Assembly (NCBI RefSeq): GCF_032854445.1
Contig: NC_088301.1
Coordinates: 1,674,001 to 1,738,000 of the forward strand
Direction: 5' to 3'
Source: Liolophura sinensis
Taxonomy: Eukaryota; Mollusca; Polyplacophora; Chitonida; Chitonidae
DNA length: 64,000 nucleotides
The notes beneath the pieces were generated by a model that was not told the DNA's origin, did no database searches, and worked only from the letters and a program-made list of their open reading frames with translations. Below are positions 27,801 through 42,800 of the stretch, in pieces (within the stretch, counting starts at the first letter, position 1; every line of letters begins with the position of its first letter). The position numbers and the translations under genes were made by a program.

Positions 27801-30800
27801 CCACATCCCCACAGTGCTCAGTGAACACATAGAGTAAGTACAGAGGCCCCATCCCGACAGTGCTCAGTGAACATCTAGAGTAAGTACAGAGGCCACATCC
27901 GACAATGCCTAGTAAACACATAGAGTAAGTACAGAGGCCCCATCCCACAGTGCTCAGTGAACACATAGAGTAAGTACAGAGGCCACAACCGACAATGCCT
28001 AGTGAGCACTTAGAGTAAGTATAGAGGCCCCATCCCACAGTGCTCAGTGAACACTGTGGGATGGGCCACATCCCACGATGCCTAGTGAGCACTTAGAGTA
28101 AGTACAGAGGCCCCATCCCCAGAGTGCTCAGTGACCACATAGAGTAAGTACAGAGGTCACATCCCCACAGTGCTCAGTGAACACATAGAGTAAGTACAGA
28201 GGCCACAACCGACAATGCCTAGTGAACACATAGAGTAAGTACAGAGGCCCCATCCCCAGAGTGCTCAGTGAACACATAGAGTAAGTACAGAGGTCACATC
28301 CCCACAGTGCTCAGTGAACACATAGAGTAAGTACAGAGGCCACAACCGACAATGCCTAGTGAGCACTTAGAGTGAGTACAGAGGCCCCATCTCCACAATT
28401 CCAAGTAAACACATAGAGTAAGTACAGAGCCCCATCCCCACAGTGCTCAGTGAACACATAGAGTAAGTACAGAGGCCACATCCCACAGTACTCAGTGAAC
28501 ACATAGAGTAAGTACAGAGGCCCCATCTCCACAGTGCTCAGTGAACACATAGAGTAAGTACAGAGGCCACATCCCCACAGTGCTCAGTGAACATATAGAG
28601 TAAGTACAGAGGCCACAACCGACAATGCCTAGTGAACACATAGAGTAAGTACAGAGGCCCCATCCCCACAGTGCTCAGTGAATACATAGAGTAAGTACAG
28701 AGGTCACATCCCCACAGTGCTCAGTGAACACATAGAGTAAGTACAGAGGTCACATCCCCACAGTGCTCAGTGAACACATAGAGTAAGTACAGAGGCCACA
28801 ACCGACAATGCCTAGTGAACACATAGAGTAAGTACAGAGGCCCCATCCCACAGTGCTCAGTGAACACATAGAGTAAGTACAGAGGCCACAACCGACAATG
28901 CCTAGTGAGCACTTAGAGTAAGTACAGAGGCCCCATCTCCACAATTCCAAGTGAACACATAGAGTAAGTACAGAGGCCCCATCCCCACAGTGCTCAGTGA
29001 ACACATAGAGTAAGTACAGAGGCCACATCCCACAGTACTCAGTGAACACATAGAGTAAGTACAGAGGCCCCATCTCCACAGTGCTCAGTGAACACATAGA
29101 GTAAGTACAGAGGCCACATCCCCACAGTGCTCAGTGAACACATAGAGTAAGTACAAAGGTCACATCCCCACAGTGCTCAGTGAACACTTAGAGTAAGTAC
29201 AGAGGCCACATCCCCACAGTGCTCAGTGAACACATAGAGTAAGTACAGAGGCCCCATCTCCACAGTGCTCAGTGAACACTTAGAGTAAGTACAGAGGCCC
29301 CATCCCCAGAGTGCTCAGTGAACACATAGAGTAAGTACAGAGGTCACATCCCCACAGTGCTCAGTGAACACATAGAGTAAGTACAGAGGCCACAACCGAC
29401 AATGCCTAGTGAACACATAGAGTAAGTACAGAGGCCCCATCCCACAGTACTCAATGAACACATAGAGTAAGTACAGAGGCCACAACCGACAATGCCTAGT
29501 GAGCACTTAGAGTAAGTACAGAGGCCCCATCTCCACAATTCCAAGTGAACACATAGAGTAAGTACAGAGGCCCCATCCCCACAGTGCTCAGTGAACACAT
29601 AGAGTAAGTACAGAGGCCACATCCCACAGTACTCAGTGAACACATAGAGTAAGTACAGAGGCCCCATCTCCACAGTGCTCAGTGAACACATAGATTAAGT
29701 ACTGAGGCCACATCCGACAATGCCTAGTGAGTACTTAGAGTAAGTAGAGAGGCCACATCCCACAGTACTCAGTGAACACATAGAGTAAGTACAGAGGCCC
29801 CATCCCCACAGTGCTCAGTCATCATCTAGGGAAAGTATAGAGGCCACATCCCCACAGTGGTCAGTGAACACACAGAGTAAGTAGAGAGGCCACATCCCCA
29901 CAGTACTCAGTGAACACATAGAGTAAGTAGAGAGGCCACATCCCACAGTACTCAGTGAACACATAGAGTAAGTACAGAGGCCCCATCCCCACAGTGCTCA
30001 GTCAACACCTAGAGTAAGTACAGAGGCCACATCCGACAATGCCTAGTGAGTACTTAGAGTAAGTACAGAGGCCACATCCCCACAGTACTCAGTGAACACA
30101 TAGAGTAAGTACAGAGGCCACATCTCACAATGCCTAGTGAGCACTTAGAGTAAGTACAGAGGCCCCATCCCACAGTGCTCAGTGAACACATAGAGTAAGT
30201 ACAGAGGCCACATCCCCACAGTGCTCAGTGAACACTTAGAGTAAGTACAGAGGCCACATCCCCACAGTGCTCAGTGAACACATAGAGTAAGTACAGAGGC
30301 CACATCCCCACAGTGCTCAGTGAACACCTAGAGTAAGTACAGAGGCCACATCCGACAATGCCTAGTGAGTACTTAGAGTAAGTAGAGAGGCCACATCCCA
30401 CAGTACTCAGTGAACACATAGAGTAAGTACAGAGGCCCCATCCCCACAGTGCTCAGTCAACATCTAGAGAAAGTACAGAGGCCCAATCCCCACAGTTCCC
30501 AGTGAACACACAGAGTAAGTAGAGAGGCCACATCCCCACAGTGCTCAATGAACACATAGAGTATGTACAGAGGCCACATCCGACAATGCCAAGTGAGCAC
30601 ACAGAGTAAGTACAGAGGACCCATCCCACAGTGCTCAGTGAACACATAGAGAAAGTACAGAGGCCCAATCCCCAAAATTCTCAGTGAACACATAGAGTAA
30701 GTACAGAGGCCCAATCCCCACAGTGCCCAGTGAACACACAGAGTAAGTACAGAGGCCCAATCCACACAGTGCCCAGTGAACACACAGAGTAAGTACAGAG

Positions 30801-33800
30801 GCCCCATCCCCAAAGTTCTCAGTGAACACATAGAGTAAGTACAGAGGCCCAATCCCCACAGTGCCCAGTGAACACACAGAGTAAGTACAGAGGCCCAATC
30901 CCCACAGTGCCCAGTGAACACACAGAGTAAGTACAGAGGCCCAATCCCCACAGTGCCCAGTGAAAACACAGAGAAAGGTCAGAGGCCCTAGGCCCATGGT
31001 TGAATGAATCACATTTAAACTTTAGTAAAGTATCTCAGTCTTGCATACATCAGATGTATGGGACAATAAGTGGCAAGCACTGTGGGTACCATAATCATGA
31101 AATTGTCATGACTTTGTTGTTTCAGATTTCTGAATCAGAACACAGCCTTGACAATGAATAACTACAGAATAGCTCTTATCTGCAATGCTTGTGAGTAAAC
31201 AATGATGTCACATATTTTTGTACACGTGTACTAATGTATTTGATCAGAAAGTGAAAACTGGCAACCATAATGGGAAAGGGAGATAATCAGTTATAGCATG
31301 TGTGTTTGCCCACACGTCTGAGGAATACATTGATATTTTTCTGATTGTACTTTGAAAAAGAAAGGCATTTCTAGACTTTTAAGTATTGTTCTTTTGTAAC
31401 TTATGTTCGTGTTCTGTTTTTTTTTTTCTTTACATAAATTGCGCATATTTAATACTGTCCTTTAATATCTGGTTACTTTAATACCATGTTACTTTAATAT
31501 CGTGCCTCTTGCAGACAGTACCAACACAGAATATTTCAACTTGCCCATGTCCATATTGGTGGAGAGTATCAATGGTAACAACAAAAACAAGACATTATTG
31601 CCAGGTGGCCTGGAGGCGTCTGCACCTACACAGCCCCTCCCCATGAGCCTCCTGGACTCGCTGACAGTACATGCCAAAATGAGGTAGGACAACAACAACA
31701 GCAGCAGTAGACTGGAATCAAGACAAAATTTAATGATACATGAAGGTTATGGTTTTATGGGAAGTGAAGAAACTTATGGCACAAAAATTAGAAAAAATAA
31801 TTTTATATTTGCAACATATTTATATCTTTTTATAATAACCCTGGTGTTTTAAGCATATTTTCTGTCAATGATCAGAATTTTTGACAGCTATCAAGTATCC
31901 TAGTTGACCTTGGGACTTCAGACTGCTTAACATCTGGACTGACTGCTAGGGAAAGCCCTTTTATACCACTAGAGAAAGTTTGGATGCTTTTTTGTACTGT
32001 TACATATAAATGTGAGGACATATCATCAACTGGATACCCAGGTACTAAGAAATAAAAACCGATGATTTCATGTATCATTTAAGCTTTGAGAATTGTTCAT
32101 TTTTTTGGTCTTGGCAAATTATCAGATAGTTTCATGTAATATCTGTTGTGAAGTTCAGTGTAATTTGCGTCATTAGTAGAGATTATCATCATGACATATT
32201 GCTGGCCTTCAACTCATTTAACATGAGGCATTGTTTTTGTTTTTTTCTCAGCTTAATTCACAGTATTGTAACAAAGGTGATCCGCCTTGCTGGTAACCGT
32301 GGGTCCGTGGCTTTAGCCCCCGCCCTGGTGGAGACTTACAGCCGTCTGCTAGTGTACATAGAGATAGAGTCCCTGGGGATCAAGGGCTTCATCAGTAAGT
32401 ACAAGTAATATCAATGAGAACGTCCAAGAAACCTCAGGGCTTGTATGTAGATATGACTGAAAATATTGAACTCTTTTCATTGATTTATTCGTAAATCATT
32501 TTCTTAAGACAGCATTCCAACCCAAAGAGGACAAAGAATAAAAACTTTTGTTTTACACAGACAGAATTAAATTAAAATTAAAAATGTTTAAATGTAATGT
32601 AGAATGTAAACCTCACAGCAAGACAACATCAGTTACGAATTGATAACTTGTAGAAGCAAGTCTTCTGAAGTATGTTGAAGTATTTCCTGATTACGTGGTT
32701 TCTACGCCAGACCACCCCTCCCCCATATATCCAAATATCCAGACGCCACAGTTATATTACATGTTGCACTAACAGTTAGCTTAACAGTGACCAAGTGTAC
32801 ACATGCCTAGGAATTTTGGAATCATTTCACATGCACAAAAATAAATATTTTTATTTAGACTTTCCTAAAGTTTCCCTTATAATTTAAAAAGAATCATCTT
32901 TGTATGCAACAAATGTATCTCTGTAATACTGTTAGGTACTGAGTGTTGTAATACTGCTGTGTTTTGTTTCAGGCCAGTTGTTACCAAATGTGTTCAAGAG
33001 TCAGGCTTGGGGGATCTTACACACCTTACTAGAGATGTTCAGCTACAGACTCCACCACATACAACCTCATTACAGAGTACAGCTGCTGAGTTACCTTCAT
33101 TCCCTGGCCTCTGTACCTCACACAAACCACAACCAGCTTCACCTGTGGTGAGTTACCTCCCCTCCCTGGCCTCTGTACCTCACACAAACCAAAACCAAAC
33201 CACAACCAGCTTCCCCTGTTTTGAAATACCTCCCCTCCCTGGCCTCTGTACCTCACACTAACCACAACCAGGTACACATCTGGTGAGTTACCTTCCCTCC
33301 CTGGACTTTGTACCTCACACAAACCACAACCAGGTACATCTCTGGTGAGTTACCTCCTCTCCCTGATGTCTGTGCCTCACATAAACGACAACTAGCTGCA
33401 TTATATAAACATGAAATACCTTGATTTACACGAAAAATGGAAAATTAGAAATATTAAAGACTATGTAACATGTAAGGTGTTCAGTGGTGCAGTGTCCTCT
33501 GTGTGAATACAGTTCACAAGTGTACTCTGTTCTTTGTGATACATGGACATAGGGCTTTCTGAGTTTCTGGCCATATATATATATATACCAGGAATCGAGT
33601 TGGTGTATCTCTCTGTTTCAGCATGGAGAGTACAGCATTGAGACTGATCACAGGCCTGGGAAGCTCAGAGGTACAACCGCAGTTGTCACGGAACTTTAAT
33701 GAGCCGAAGTGTCCGCCGTTCGTATCCCAGGAGTCTGAGGAGTTGAACAGAGCCCTGGTTCTGACTCTGGCACAGGCCATGCATGTTACAGGTGAGATGT

Positions 33801-36800
33801 CACCTGTACTTGTCATACTTAAATTCACAAACTGTAATTTACATTTACATTTACATGAAGTGACTGTTCCATGTAGAAGTGGCACATGGCAGGTCTCCTT
33901 CACATGTCGTTTTCCTCTTCTTTGTATCTGTACACAGACAGACTGTGTTTTACAGGTCTGGCTTTAATAGGAACCGTGAAAGAATAGACTAGCGTAGCAT
34001 GTCTTCTCGAATATACGTACACTAGTGACATGTGAAAATCAATTAGGATTGGATGATTATCTCGGAATTTCACATCCTCAGTACATGTATTTCAACCATG
34101 TTGTGGCAAAAATGAATATAGAAAAATTGTATGACTTTTTTTTATGGACCTGTACACATTTTCTGTCATGTTTGATTTCAATAATTGAATAGTGTGCAAA
34201 AAAATCTACAAATGTGTATAAAATTGGGAATATTTAACAGATTTGTTATATGAAAACAATAAAGCAGAATATTTGTGTGTCAGGTTCGGAGACATTCACA
34301 TCTAACTGGTGTAAGGATATCCTGGTGAACATCATGCATAACACACCCCACAACTGGTCCTCCCACACCCTGGAGTGCTTTCCCCCCAGCCTCGCCGAGT
34401 TCTTCCACAAGAGTTCCCTGCCCAAGGAAGACAAATCCCACCTGAAGAGGAACGTAGACACAGAGTACAAGAAATGGAAGAGTAAGACATCCTCAATACC
34501 TGTCACCCTACGTCATTCGAGCAAGTGAAAATTGTTCACTGATCAGAAACACATGATTTTGTAAGGTGTGGGAATGTATGTTTTTGAATGGAAGATTTTA
34601 CAGAAAAGCAGAAGTAAATGACTCTTGACAGATTATGTTGGAATAGACCTGAGACTGAGGTAATGAATGTAGACAGTTGTTTTTAATTTTTATGGCCAAT
34701 GTGGTAACAGTTCTGTAAATAACAATATTTTAAGTCATCTAGAAAGCATGAATTTGAACAAGTTTTTATACATAGGAGTCTTCTTTTCCTTGCCTATAAA
34801 AATGTTGGCATTGGGTCCAACCTGTTACCAGGGCCGAAATAGTATTGAAATCAATGTTAAACACTTGTCAAACAAACAATCTTTTCATTAAAGTTGAATA
34901 CACAACCGTAATCAAACATTGTAGTCTATTAGTACGCGTAGCATGTGTGTACCTGAGTACTGTTATTTGCTCACTTTCAGCCATGGCCAATGAGAGTGAT
35001 ATCATAGCCCACTTCTCCATGCAAGGGACACAACCTCTGTTTTTGTGGTAAGGCCGTAACACTCACAAACCTGCATGTATCTTTATTAGTATTCACTGAA
35101 CTTAGTCATAATTTTAAGAAGTTTCTTCCTTTGAGAAGTTTCAAATATTATTACAATACAAGGGAAAAATGTTTCCAGTGAGTTCATTTACTCAGCTGTA
35201 ACCTTTTGTTTATGATTTGTCAGGTGTTGGTCACCCCTAGGCTCTGCCAAGTTCCTGTTACCCATTTACAGTCAAGTAAATTTACACAATTGTTGTACAG
35301 TGCATTTGTTGAATGTTTTCCGCGTAACACAGCATTGAGCAAACCACAGGACAGCAAAACAGGATGTTTAACCACATCAACATGTACATGTATATCAATG
35401 TTTACAGTTGATTTGAGGCTACCTCATTCTTGTTAAAATTACATCGCATGTAATCCAGGATGCTGACAGTGATCCAAGATCTGTGTTCATATGTGTTATA
35501 TTCTGTGATTATGATATGTGTTGAATCTATTCAGGAACATCAAACGTCTATTAAATTGTTGGTCAACTCTCAGTTGATTTAGGACCAAAAGCAAGCTCAG
35601 ATAGGTGAAATCACCAGCTTAGAGGTAGGTGAAATCACCAGGTCAGAGGTAGGTGAAATCACCAGGTCAGAGGTAGGTGAAATCGCCAAAGTCAGAGGTA
35701 GGTGAAATCACCAGGTCAGAGGTAGGTGAAATAGCCAGGTTAGAGGTAAGTGAAATCACCAGGTTAGAGGTAGGTGAAATCACCAGGTCAGAGGTAGGTG
35801 AAATCACCAGGTCAGAGGTATGTGAAATCGCCAGGTCAGAGGTAGGTAAAATCACCAGGTCAGAGGTAGGTGAAATCGCCAGGTCAGAGGTAGGTGAAAT
35901 CACCAGGTCAGAGGTTCATCCTTGGCTTGAGATTGCCAAGTAGGTACAACTACTTGGCAAACTGATATTGTGTGTACATGTAATGAACCTTTTTTAAATT
36001 TTTAATTACATTACATTATGTTTTTAATATAATATTTGTGTGGGTTTTTTTTTTGGATAAATTTCAGCATCTTATGGAAAAACCTATTAGATGACAACCG
36101 TATTCCCCCCACAGCTTACAAGTAAGTGATGCTCTGTCAGCTTATACGAGTTCTCCCACAAGTAGCGTGTGTGAATGCTCTACTGTCAGGTTTACCCACT
36201 GATTATCTTAGTCAGAGCCTAGACTGGCACATTTGGCTAAAACCCTGGACATACAACTACTGGTGATCTGTTCAAGAAGGATTTTATCACTCAATCATGC
36301 ACAGCTTGGTGGAAGACTTTCCCACGTACAACCAGAGAACTTGACACATGATTTTATCACTCAATCATGCACAGCTTGGTGGAAGACTTTCCCACGTACA
36401 ACCAGAGAACTTGACACATGATTTTATCACTCAATCATGCACAGCTTGGTGGAAGACTTTCCCACGTACAACCAGAGAACTTGACACATGATTTTATCAC
36501 TCAATCATGCACAGCTTGGTGGAAGACTTTCCCACGTACAACCAGAGAACTTGACACATGATTTTATCACTCAATCATGCACAGCTTGGTGGAAGACTTT
36601 CCCACGTATAACCAGAGAACTTGACACATGATTTTATCACTCAATCATGCACAGCTTGGTGGAAGACTTTCCCACGTATAACCAGAGAACTTGACACATG
36701 ATTTTATCACTCAATCATGCACAGCTTGGTGGAAGACTTTCCCACGTACAACCAGAGAACTTGACACATGATTTTATCACTCAATCATGCACAGCTTGGT

Positions 36801-39800
36801 GGGAAATTTTCCCACGTACAACCAGAGAACTTGACACATGATTTTATGACTCAATCGTGCACAGCTTGGTGGGAAATTTTCTCACGTACAACCAGAGAAC
36901 TTGACAAATGATTTTATCACTCAGTCATGCACAGCTTGGTGGGAAATTTTCCCATGTACAACCAAAGAGCATAGTCGTGGAGATTGTAGGTTTGAATACA
37001 GCTACCACTGGCTTGGCTGCAAAGGTGTACCGACTCCAATTCCTCAACCTTTGTGCATATGAAAGAGTAACTTACAGTGCAATTTATGCACATTGTAAAT
37101 TTGATTTTGGAGACAAAACTACATCTATTGGATTGCCAAATTTCAGGGCTTCAAAAAAAGTATAATTTTATGAGTATACACAGAATAATGCCTTGAGAAC
37201 ATGCTTAAATAAATATTTTACAAACAGGCGGAATGTTGAAGACTTGGAGTTGTACAAGTACCTGGTGAAGAGCAGTCATTCCTCCATGAACTCCAGTTCC
37301 CCATGTTCTTGCCCGTCGTGTATTATAAAGTGTCATTCCTCCATGAACTCCAGTTCCCCATGTTCTTGCCCGTCGTGTATTATAAAGTGTCATTCCTCCA
37401 TGAACTCCAGTTCCTCATGTTCTTGCCCGTCGTGTATTATAAAGTGTCATTCCTCCATGAACTCCAGTTCCCCATGTTCTTGCCCGTCGTGTATTATAAA
37501 GTGTCATTCCTCCATGAACTCCAGTTCCCCATGTTCTTGCCCGTCGTGTATTATAAAGTGTCATTCCTCCATGAACTCCAGTTCCTCATGTTCTTGCCCG
37601 TCGTGTATTATAAAGTGTCATTCCTCCATGAACTCCAGTTCCTCATGTTCTTGCCCGTCGTGTATTATAAAGTGTCATTCCTCCATGAACTCCAGTTCCT
37701 CATGTTCTTGCCCGTCGTGTATTATAAAGTGTCATTCCTCCATGAACTCCAGTTCCTCATGTTCTTGCCCGTCGTGTATTATAAAGTGTCATTCCTCCAT
37801 GAACTCCAGTTCCTCATGTTCTTGCCCGTCGTGTATTATAAAGTGTCATTCCTCCATGAACTCCAGGTCCTCATGTTCTTGCCCGTCGTGTATTATAAAG
37901 TGTCATTCCTCCATGAACTCCAGTTCCTCATGTTCTTGCCCGTCGTGTATTATAAAGTTATAACTCCTTACATGTACTGTTCAAAAGTGATGTCAGTTTA
38001 GTATGTATAGTTATTGTGGTGTCGTCTAGAAAAACCAACAAAACAGTCAGTATCACAGTAAGTGTTTTCGTTCCACACAGAAGTGGATTGATTCAAAAGT
38101 AAATAAATAAAAAAGAGCATAAACAGTTGAGATATTTGTGTTGTCAGAGTGCTGGACAGACTGGGTCCTCGTCTTCTTTCTCTACACCTGAGGACATTTG
38201 CGGATTACCTGGTACAGGAGTTCTCCTCCTCAGCAGCCACACAGCTTGTCAACAGGGTAAGCAGCAGAATTACTGTCAAGATTACATGTACAGAAGAAAC
38301 TCTACGTCCTGCCAATTTGCTTACCTGTACCTTCAGTTCCTTAAACACAACATGTCAACAAGGTAAGCAGCAAAAGGAAAGTCAAGGCCTAATGCAAGAC
38401 ACATAACTTGTGAACAAGGTAAGCAGCAAAAGGAAAGTCAAGGCCTAATGCAAGACACATAACTTGTGAACAAGGTAAGCAGCAAAAGGAAAGTCAAGGC
38501 CTAATGCAAGACACATAACTTGTGAACAAGGTAAGCAGCAAAAGGAAAGTCAAGGCCTAATGCAAGACACATAACTTGTGAACAAGGTAAGCAGCAAAAG
38601 GAAAGTCAAGGCCTAATGCAAGACACATAACTTGTGAACAAGGTAAGCAGCAAAAGGAAAGTCAAGGCCTAATGCAAGACACATAACTTGTGAACAAGGT
38701 AAGCAGCAAAAGGAAAGTCAAGGCGTAATGCAGGACATGCTGTGTATCCTTCAAGTTTGCTTACCTTTACCTTCAGTTCCTTAGACACATTACTTGTGAA
38801 CAAGGTAAGCAGCAAAAGGCAAGTCAAGGCCTAATGCAGGACATGCTGTGTATCCTTCAAGTTTGCTTACCTTTACCTTCAGTTCCTTAGACACATTACT
38901 TGTGAATAAGGTAAGCAGCAAAAGGAAAGTCAAGGCGTAATGCAAGACACATAACTTGTGAATGAGGAGAGAAGTTATTGCTGTATGACAAATACAGGAT
39001 GTAAAGATAGGGACCATTTTCCTTGGTATTTCAAGGAAAGTCAGGAGTGATTATTTGGTAGAGGTCTATGAATTTATAACTCTGTTGCTTGATTGTATTA
39101 TTAAAGAATACTTCATACTGAGCCAGGCTTTACCTTCAATGTGTAGGTGTATATATAAGCAAGAAGAGAACCAAAGATACTAGTGAATGAATCTAGTTTA
39201 TTCTTTCATTGTAATGTATTCATCTGTTTTCTTAGATGGTTGGAGCCCTGAATGACCTGGTGTGGAAATGTAATGTGGTCACCATAGAAAGATTGATCCT
39301 CTGCTTGGTAAGTTTATACAATCCTGTTTGTGCTTGAAAAATGTCTGTCATTTACACAGACTACCCAAACAATATCTGAGACTGTGTTAAATCTTTTTTT
39401 TTTAACCTCTTTGCTACCATTGGAAAAAAGGTGGTGTTGTCCGTCCATCTGTTCATCTATCTTAAACCAAAATATATTTGGGTTTAAATTGCCTTGTTTT
39501 ATTACCTGTTGGGCATTTCCAGAAGACGAGAAATGACACACGTTAAAGTTAATTATATTTAAGTTGAAATTTGGTGTCAGACACACTAAGTCTTCCATTT
39601 CTCTTGAAGCAAATCAGCAGATATTGTTATCCACACACTCTCTTAACCAGGCACTGAGGAATCTCGAGGGGAATGAAGCACAGGTCTCCTTCTTCATCAT
39701 ACAGCTGTTGCTGATGCGTCCCCCGGACTTCAAGATGAGACTGACAGACTTCATCAGAGAGGTGAGTTAGTTCTTCATCATACAGCTGTTGCTGATGCGT

Positions 39801-42800
39801 CCCCCGGACTTCAAGATGAGACTGACAGACTTCATCAGAGAGGTGAGTTAGTTGTTCATCATACAGCTGTTGTTGATGCGTCCCCCGGACTTCAAGATGA
39901 GACTGACAGACTTATTCAGAGAGGTGAGTTAGTTCTTCATCATACAGCTGTTGCTGATGCGTCCCCCGGACTTCAAGATGAGACTGACAGACTTCATCAG
40001 AGAGGTGAGTTAGTTCTTCATCATACAGCTGTTGTTGATGCGTCCCCCAGACTTCAAGATGAGACTGACAGACTTCATCAGAGAGGTGAGTTAGTTCTTC
40101 ATCATACAGCTGTTGCTGATGCGTCCCCCGGACTTCAAGATGAGACTGACAGACTTCATCAGAGAGGTGAGTTAGTTGTTCATCATACAGCAGTTGCTGA
40201 TGCGTCCCCCGGACTTCAAGGTGAGACTGACAGATTTCATCAGAGAGGTGAGTTAGTTGTTCATCATACAGCTGTTGCTGATGCGTCCCCCGGACTTCAA
40301 GATGAGACTGACAGACTTCATCAGAGAGGTGAGTTAGTTGTTCATCATACAGCTGTTGCTGATGTGTCCCCAGACTTCAAGATGAGACTGACAGACTTCA
40401 TCAGAGAGGTGAGTTAGTTGTTCGTCATACAGCAGTTGCTGATGCGTCCCCCGGACTTCAAGATGAGACTGACAGACTTCATCAGAGAGGTGAGTTAGTT
40501 GTTCATCATACAGCTGTTGCTGATGTGTCCCCAGACTTCAAGATGAGACTGACAGACTTCATCAGAGAGGTGAGTTAGTTGTTCGTCATACAGCAGTTGC
40601 TGATGCGTCCCCCGGACTTCAAGATGAGACTGACAGACTTCATCAGAGAGGTGAGTTAGTTGTTCATCATACAGCTGTTGCTGATCCGTCCCCCGGACTT
40701 CAAGATGAGACTGACAGACTTCATCAGAGAGGTGAGTTAGTTGTTCATCATACAGCTGTTGCTGATCCGTCCCGCGGACTTCAAGATGAGACTGTCAGAC
40801 TTCATCAGAGAGGTCAGTGGGGTGCTGAGTGTTGTACTGGTTAAGCTCTCTCACTGAATGGAAGTTAGTTGAGTTATGATGTACTGGCTAAGCTCTTTCA
40901 CTGAATGCAAGTTTAGTTATGATGTACTGGCTAAGCTCTCTCACTGAATGCAAGTTGAGTTATGATGTACTGGTTAAGCTCTCTCACTGAATGCAAGTTG
41001 AGTTATGATGTACTGGTTAAGCTCTCTCACTGAATGCAAGTTGAGTTATGATGTACTGGTTAAGCTCTCTTACTGAATTCAAGTTAGTTAGTTATGATGT
41101 ACTGGCTAAGCTCTCTCACTGAATGCAAGTTGAGTTATGATGTACTGGTTAAGCTCTCTCACTGAATGCAAGTTGAGTTATGATGTACTGGTTAAGCTCT
41201 CTCACTGAATTCAAGTTAGTTAGTTATGATGTACTGGCTAAGCTCTCAGTGAATGGAAGTTGAGTTATGATGTACTGGCTAAGCTCTCTCACTGAATGCA
41301 AGTTTAGTTATGATGTACTGGCTAAGCTCTCTCACTGAATGCAAGTTGAGTTATGATGTACTGGTTAAGCTCTCTCACTGAATGCAAGTTTAGTTATGAT
41401 GTACTGGCTAAGCTCTCTCACTGAATGCAAGGTTAGTTATGATGTACTGGTTGTAGAGTGTTACGGTTGACTAGACACAATATCCAGTTGTATGAAAGAT
41501 GCTTCTGAAGCTGTGATATTCTTGTATATGACACGCATAACAATTCCGTAAAGCCATCAATCAGTCAAAAACACTATTACTAATTTGGGCTACTTTACAG
41601 CCCCTTTACATCCATCACATTTTATTACATCAGCCACATTTTATTACATCAGCCACATTTTTCACCACAGTGATGCTGCAATACTGCCAGTGTGGTATTA
41701 AGCCATACATGTAAGCATGAATTGATTCAGACACATTTACCAGATGTTCTTTTTTATTTTTGAGGAGGTGTGTGATATTCACAAACTTAACAGAAGACAA
41801 AGGGTGTGATTTGCTCACTCAAATTCATACTCCCCACATTCTTGTTTTCTTGCCACATTTTGTGCCTGAAAGAAAATTAATGAAATAAATGTTTTGTTCC
41901 AGAATTCTCCTGAGCACTGGCTGCAGAACAACTGGCATGAGAAGCACATGGCATTCCACAGAGTGAGTCAAAACAACATGTACATGTAGTAGCAGATAGT
42001 GTTGTATATGCAAAAAGACTTAGCATTGTACATGTAATAAGAGGTGCTACATGTATATGTATTAATGAAACCTTATTACCTGGCAGGTGCTACATGTATA
42101 TGCATTAGAGAAACCTTATTACCTGCCAGGTTCTTCATGTACATGTACATGTGTTAGAGAAACCTTATTACCTGCCAGGTGCTACGTGTATATGCATTAG
42201 AGAAACTTTATTACATGGCAGGTGCTGCATGTATATGAAGTAGAGAAACCTTATTACCTGGCAGGTGCTACATGTACATGTATTAGAGAAACCTTATTAC
42301 CTAGAAGGTGCTACATGTACATGTATATCTATTAGAGAAACCTTATTATCTAGAAGGTGCTACATGTACATGTATATCTGTTAGAGAAACCTTATTATCT
42401 AGAAGGTGCTGCATGTACATGTATATCTGTTAGAGAAACCTTATTACCTAGAAGGTGCTACATGTACATGTATATCTATTAGAGAAACCTTATTATCTAG
42501 AAGGTGCTACATGTACATGTATATCTATTAGAGAAACCTTATTACCTAGAAGGTGCTACATGTACATGTATATCTATTAGAGAAACCTTATTACCTAGAA
42601 GGTGCTACATGTACATGTATATCTATTAGAGAAACCTTATTACCTAGAAGGTGCTACATGTACATGTATATCTATTAGAGAAACCTTATTACCTAGAAGG
42701 TGCTACATGTACATGTATATCTATTAGAGAAACCTTATTACCTAGAAGGTGCTACATGTACGTGTATATCTATTAGAGAAACCTTATTACCTAGAAGGTG

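Noticed and set aside
26266..31012. Many minus-strand ORFs with CSLSTVGWGLCTYS motifs
   Set aside because: Antisense of the exon-12 donor array.
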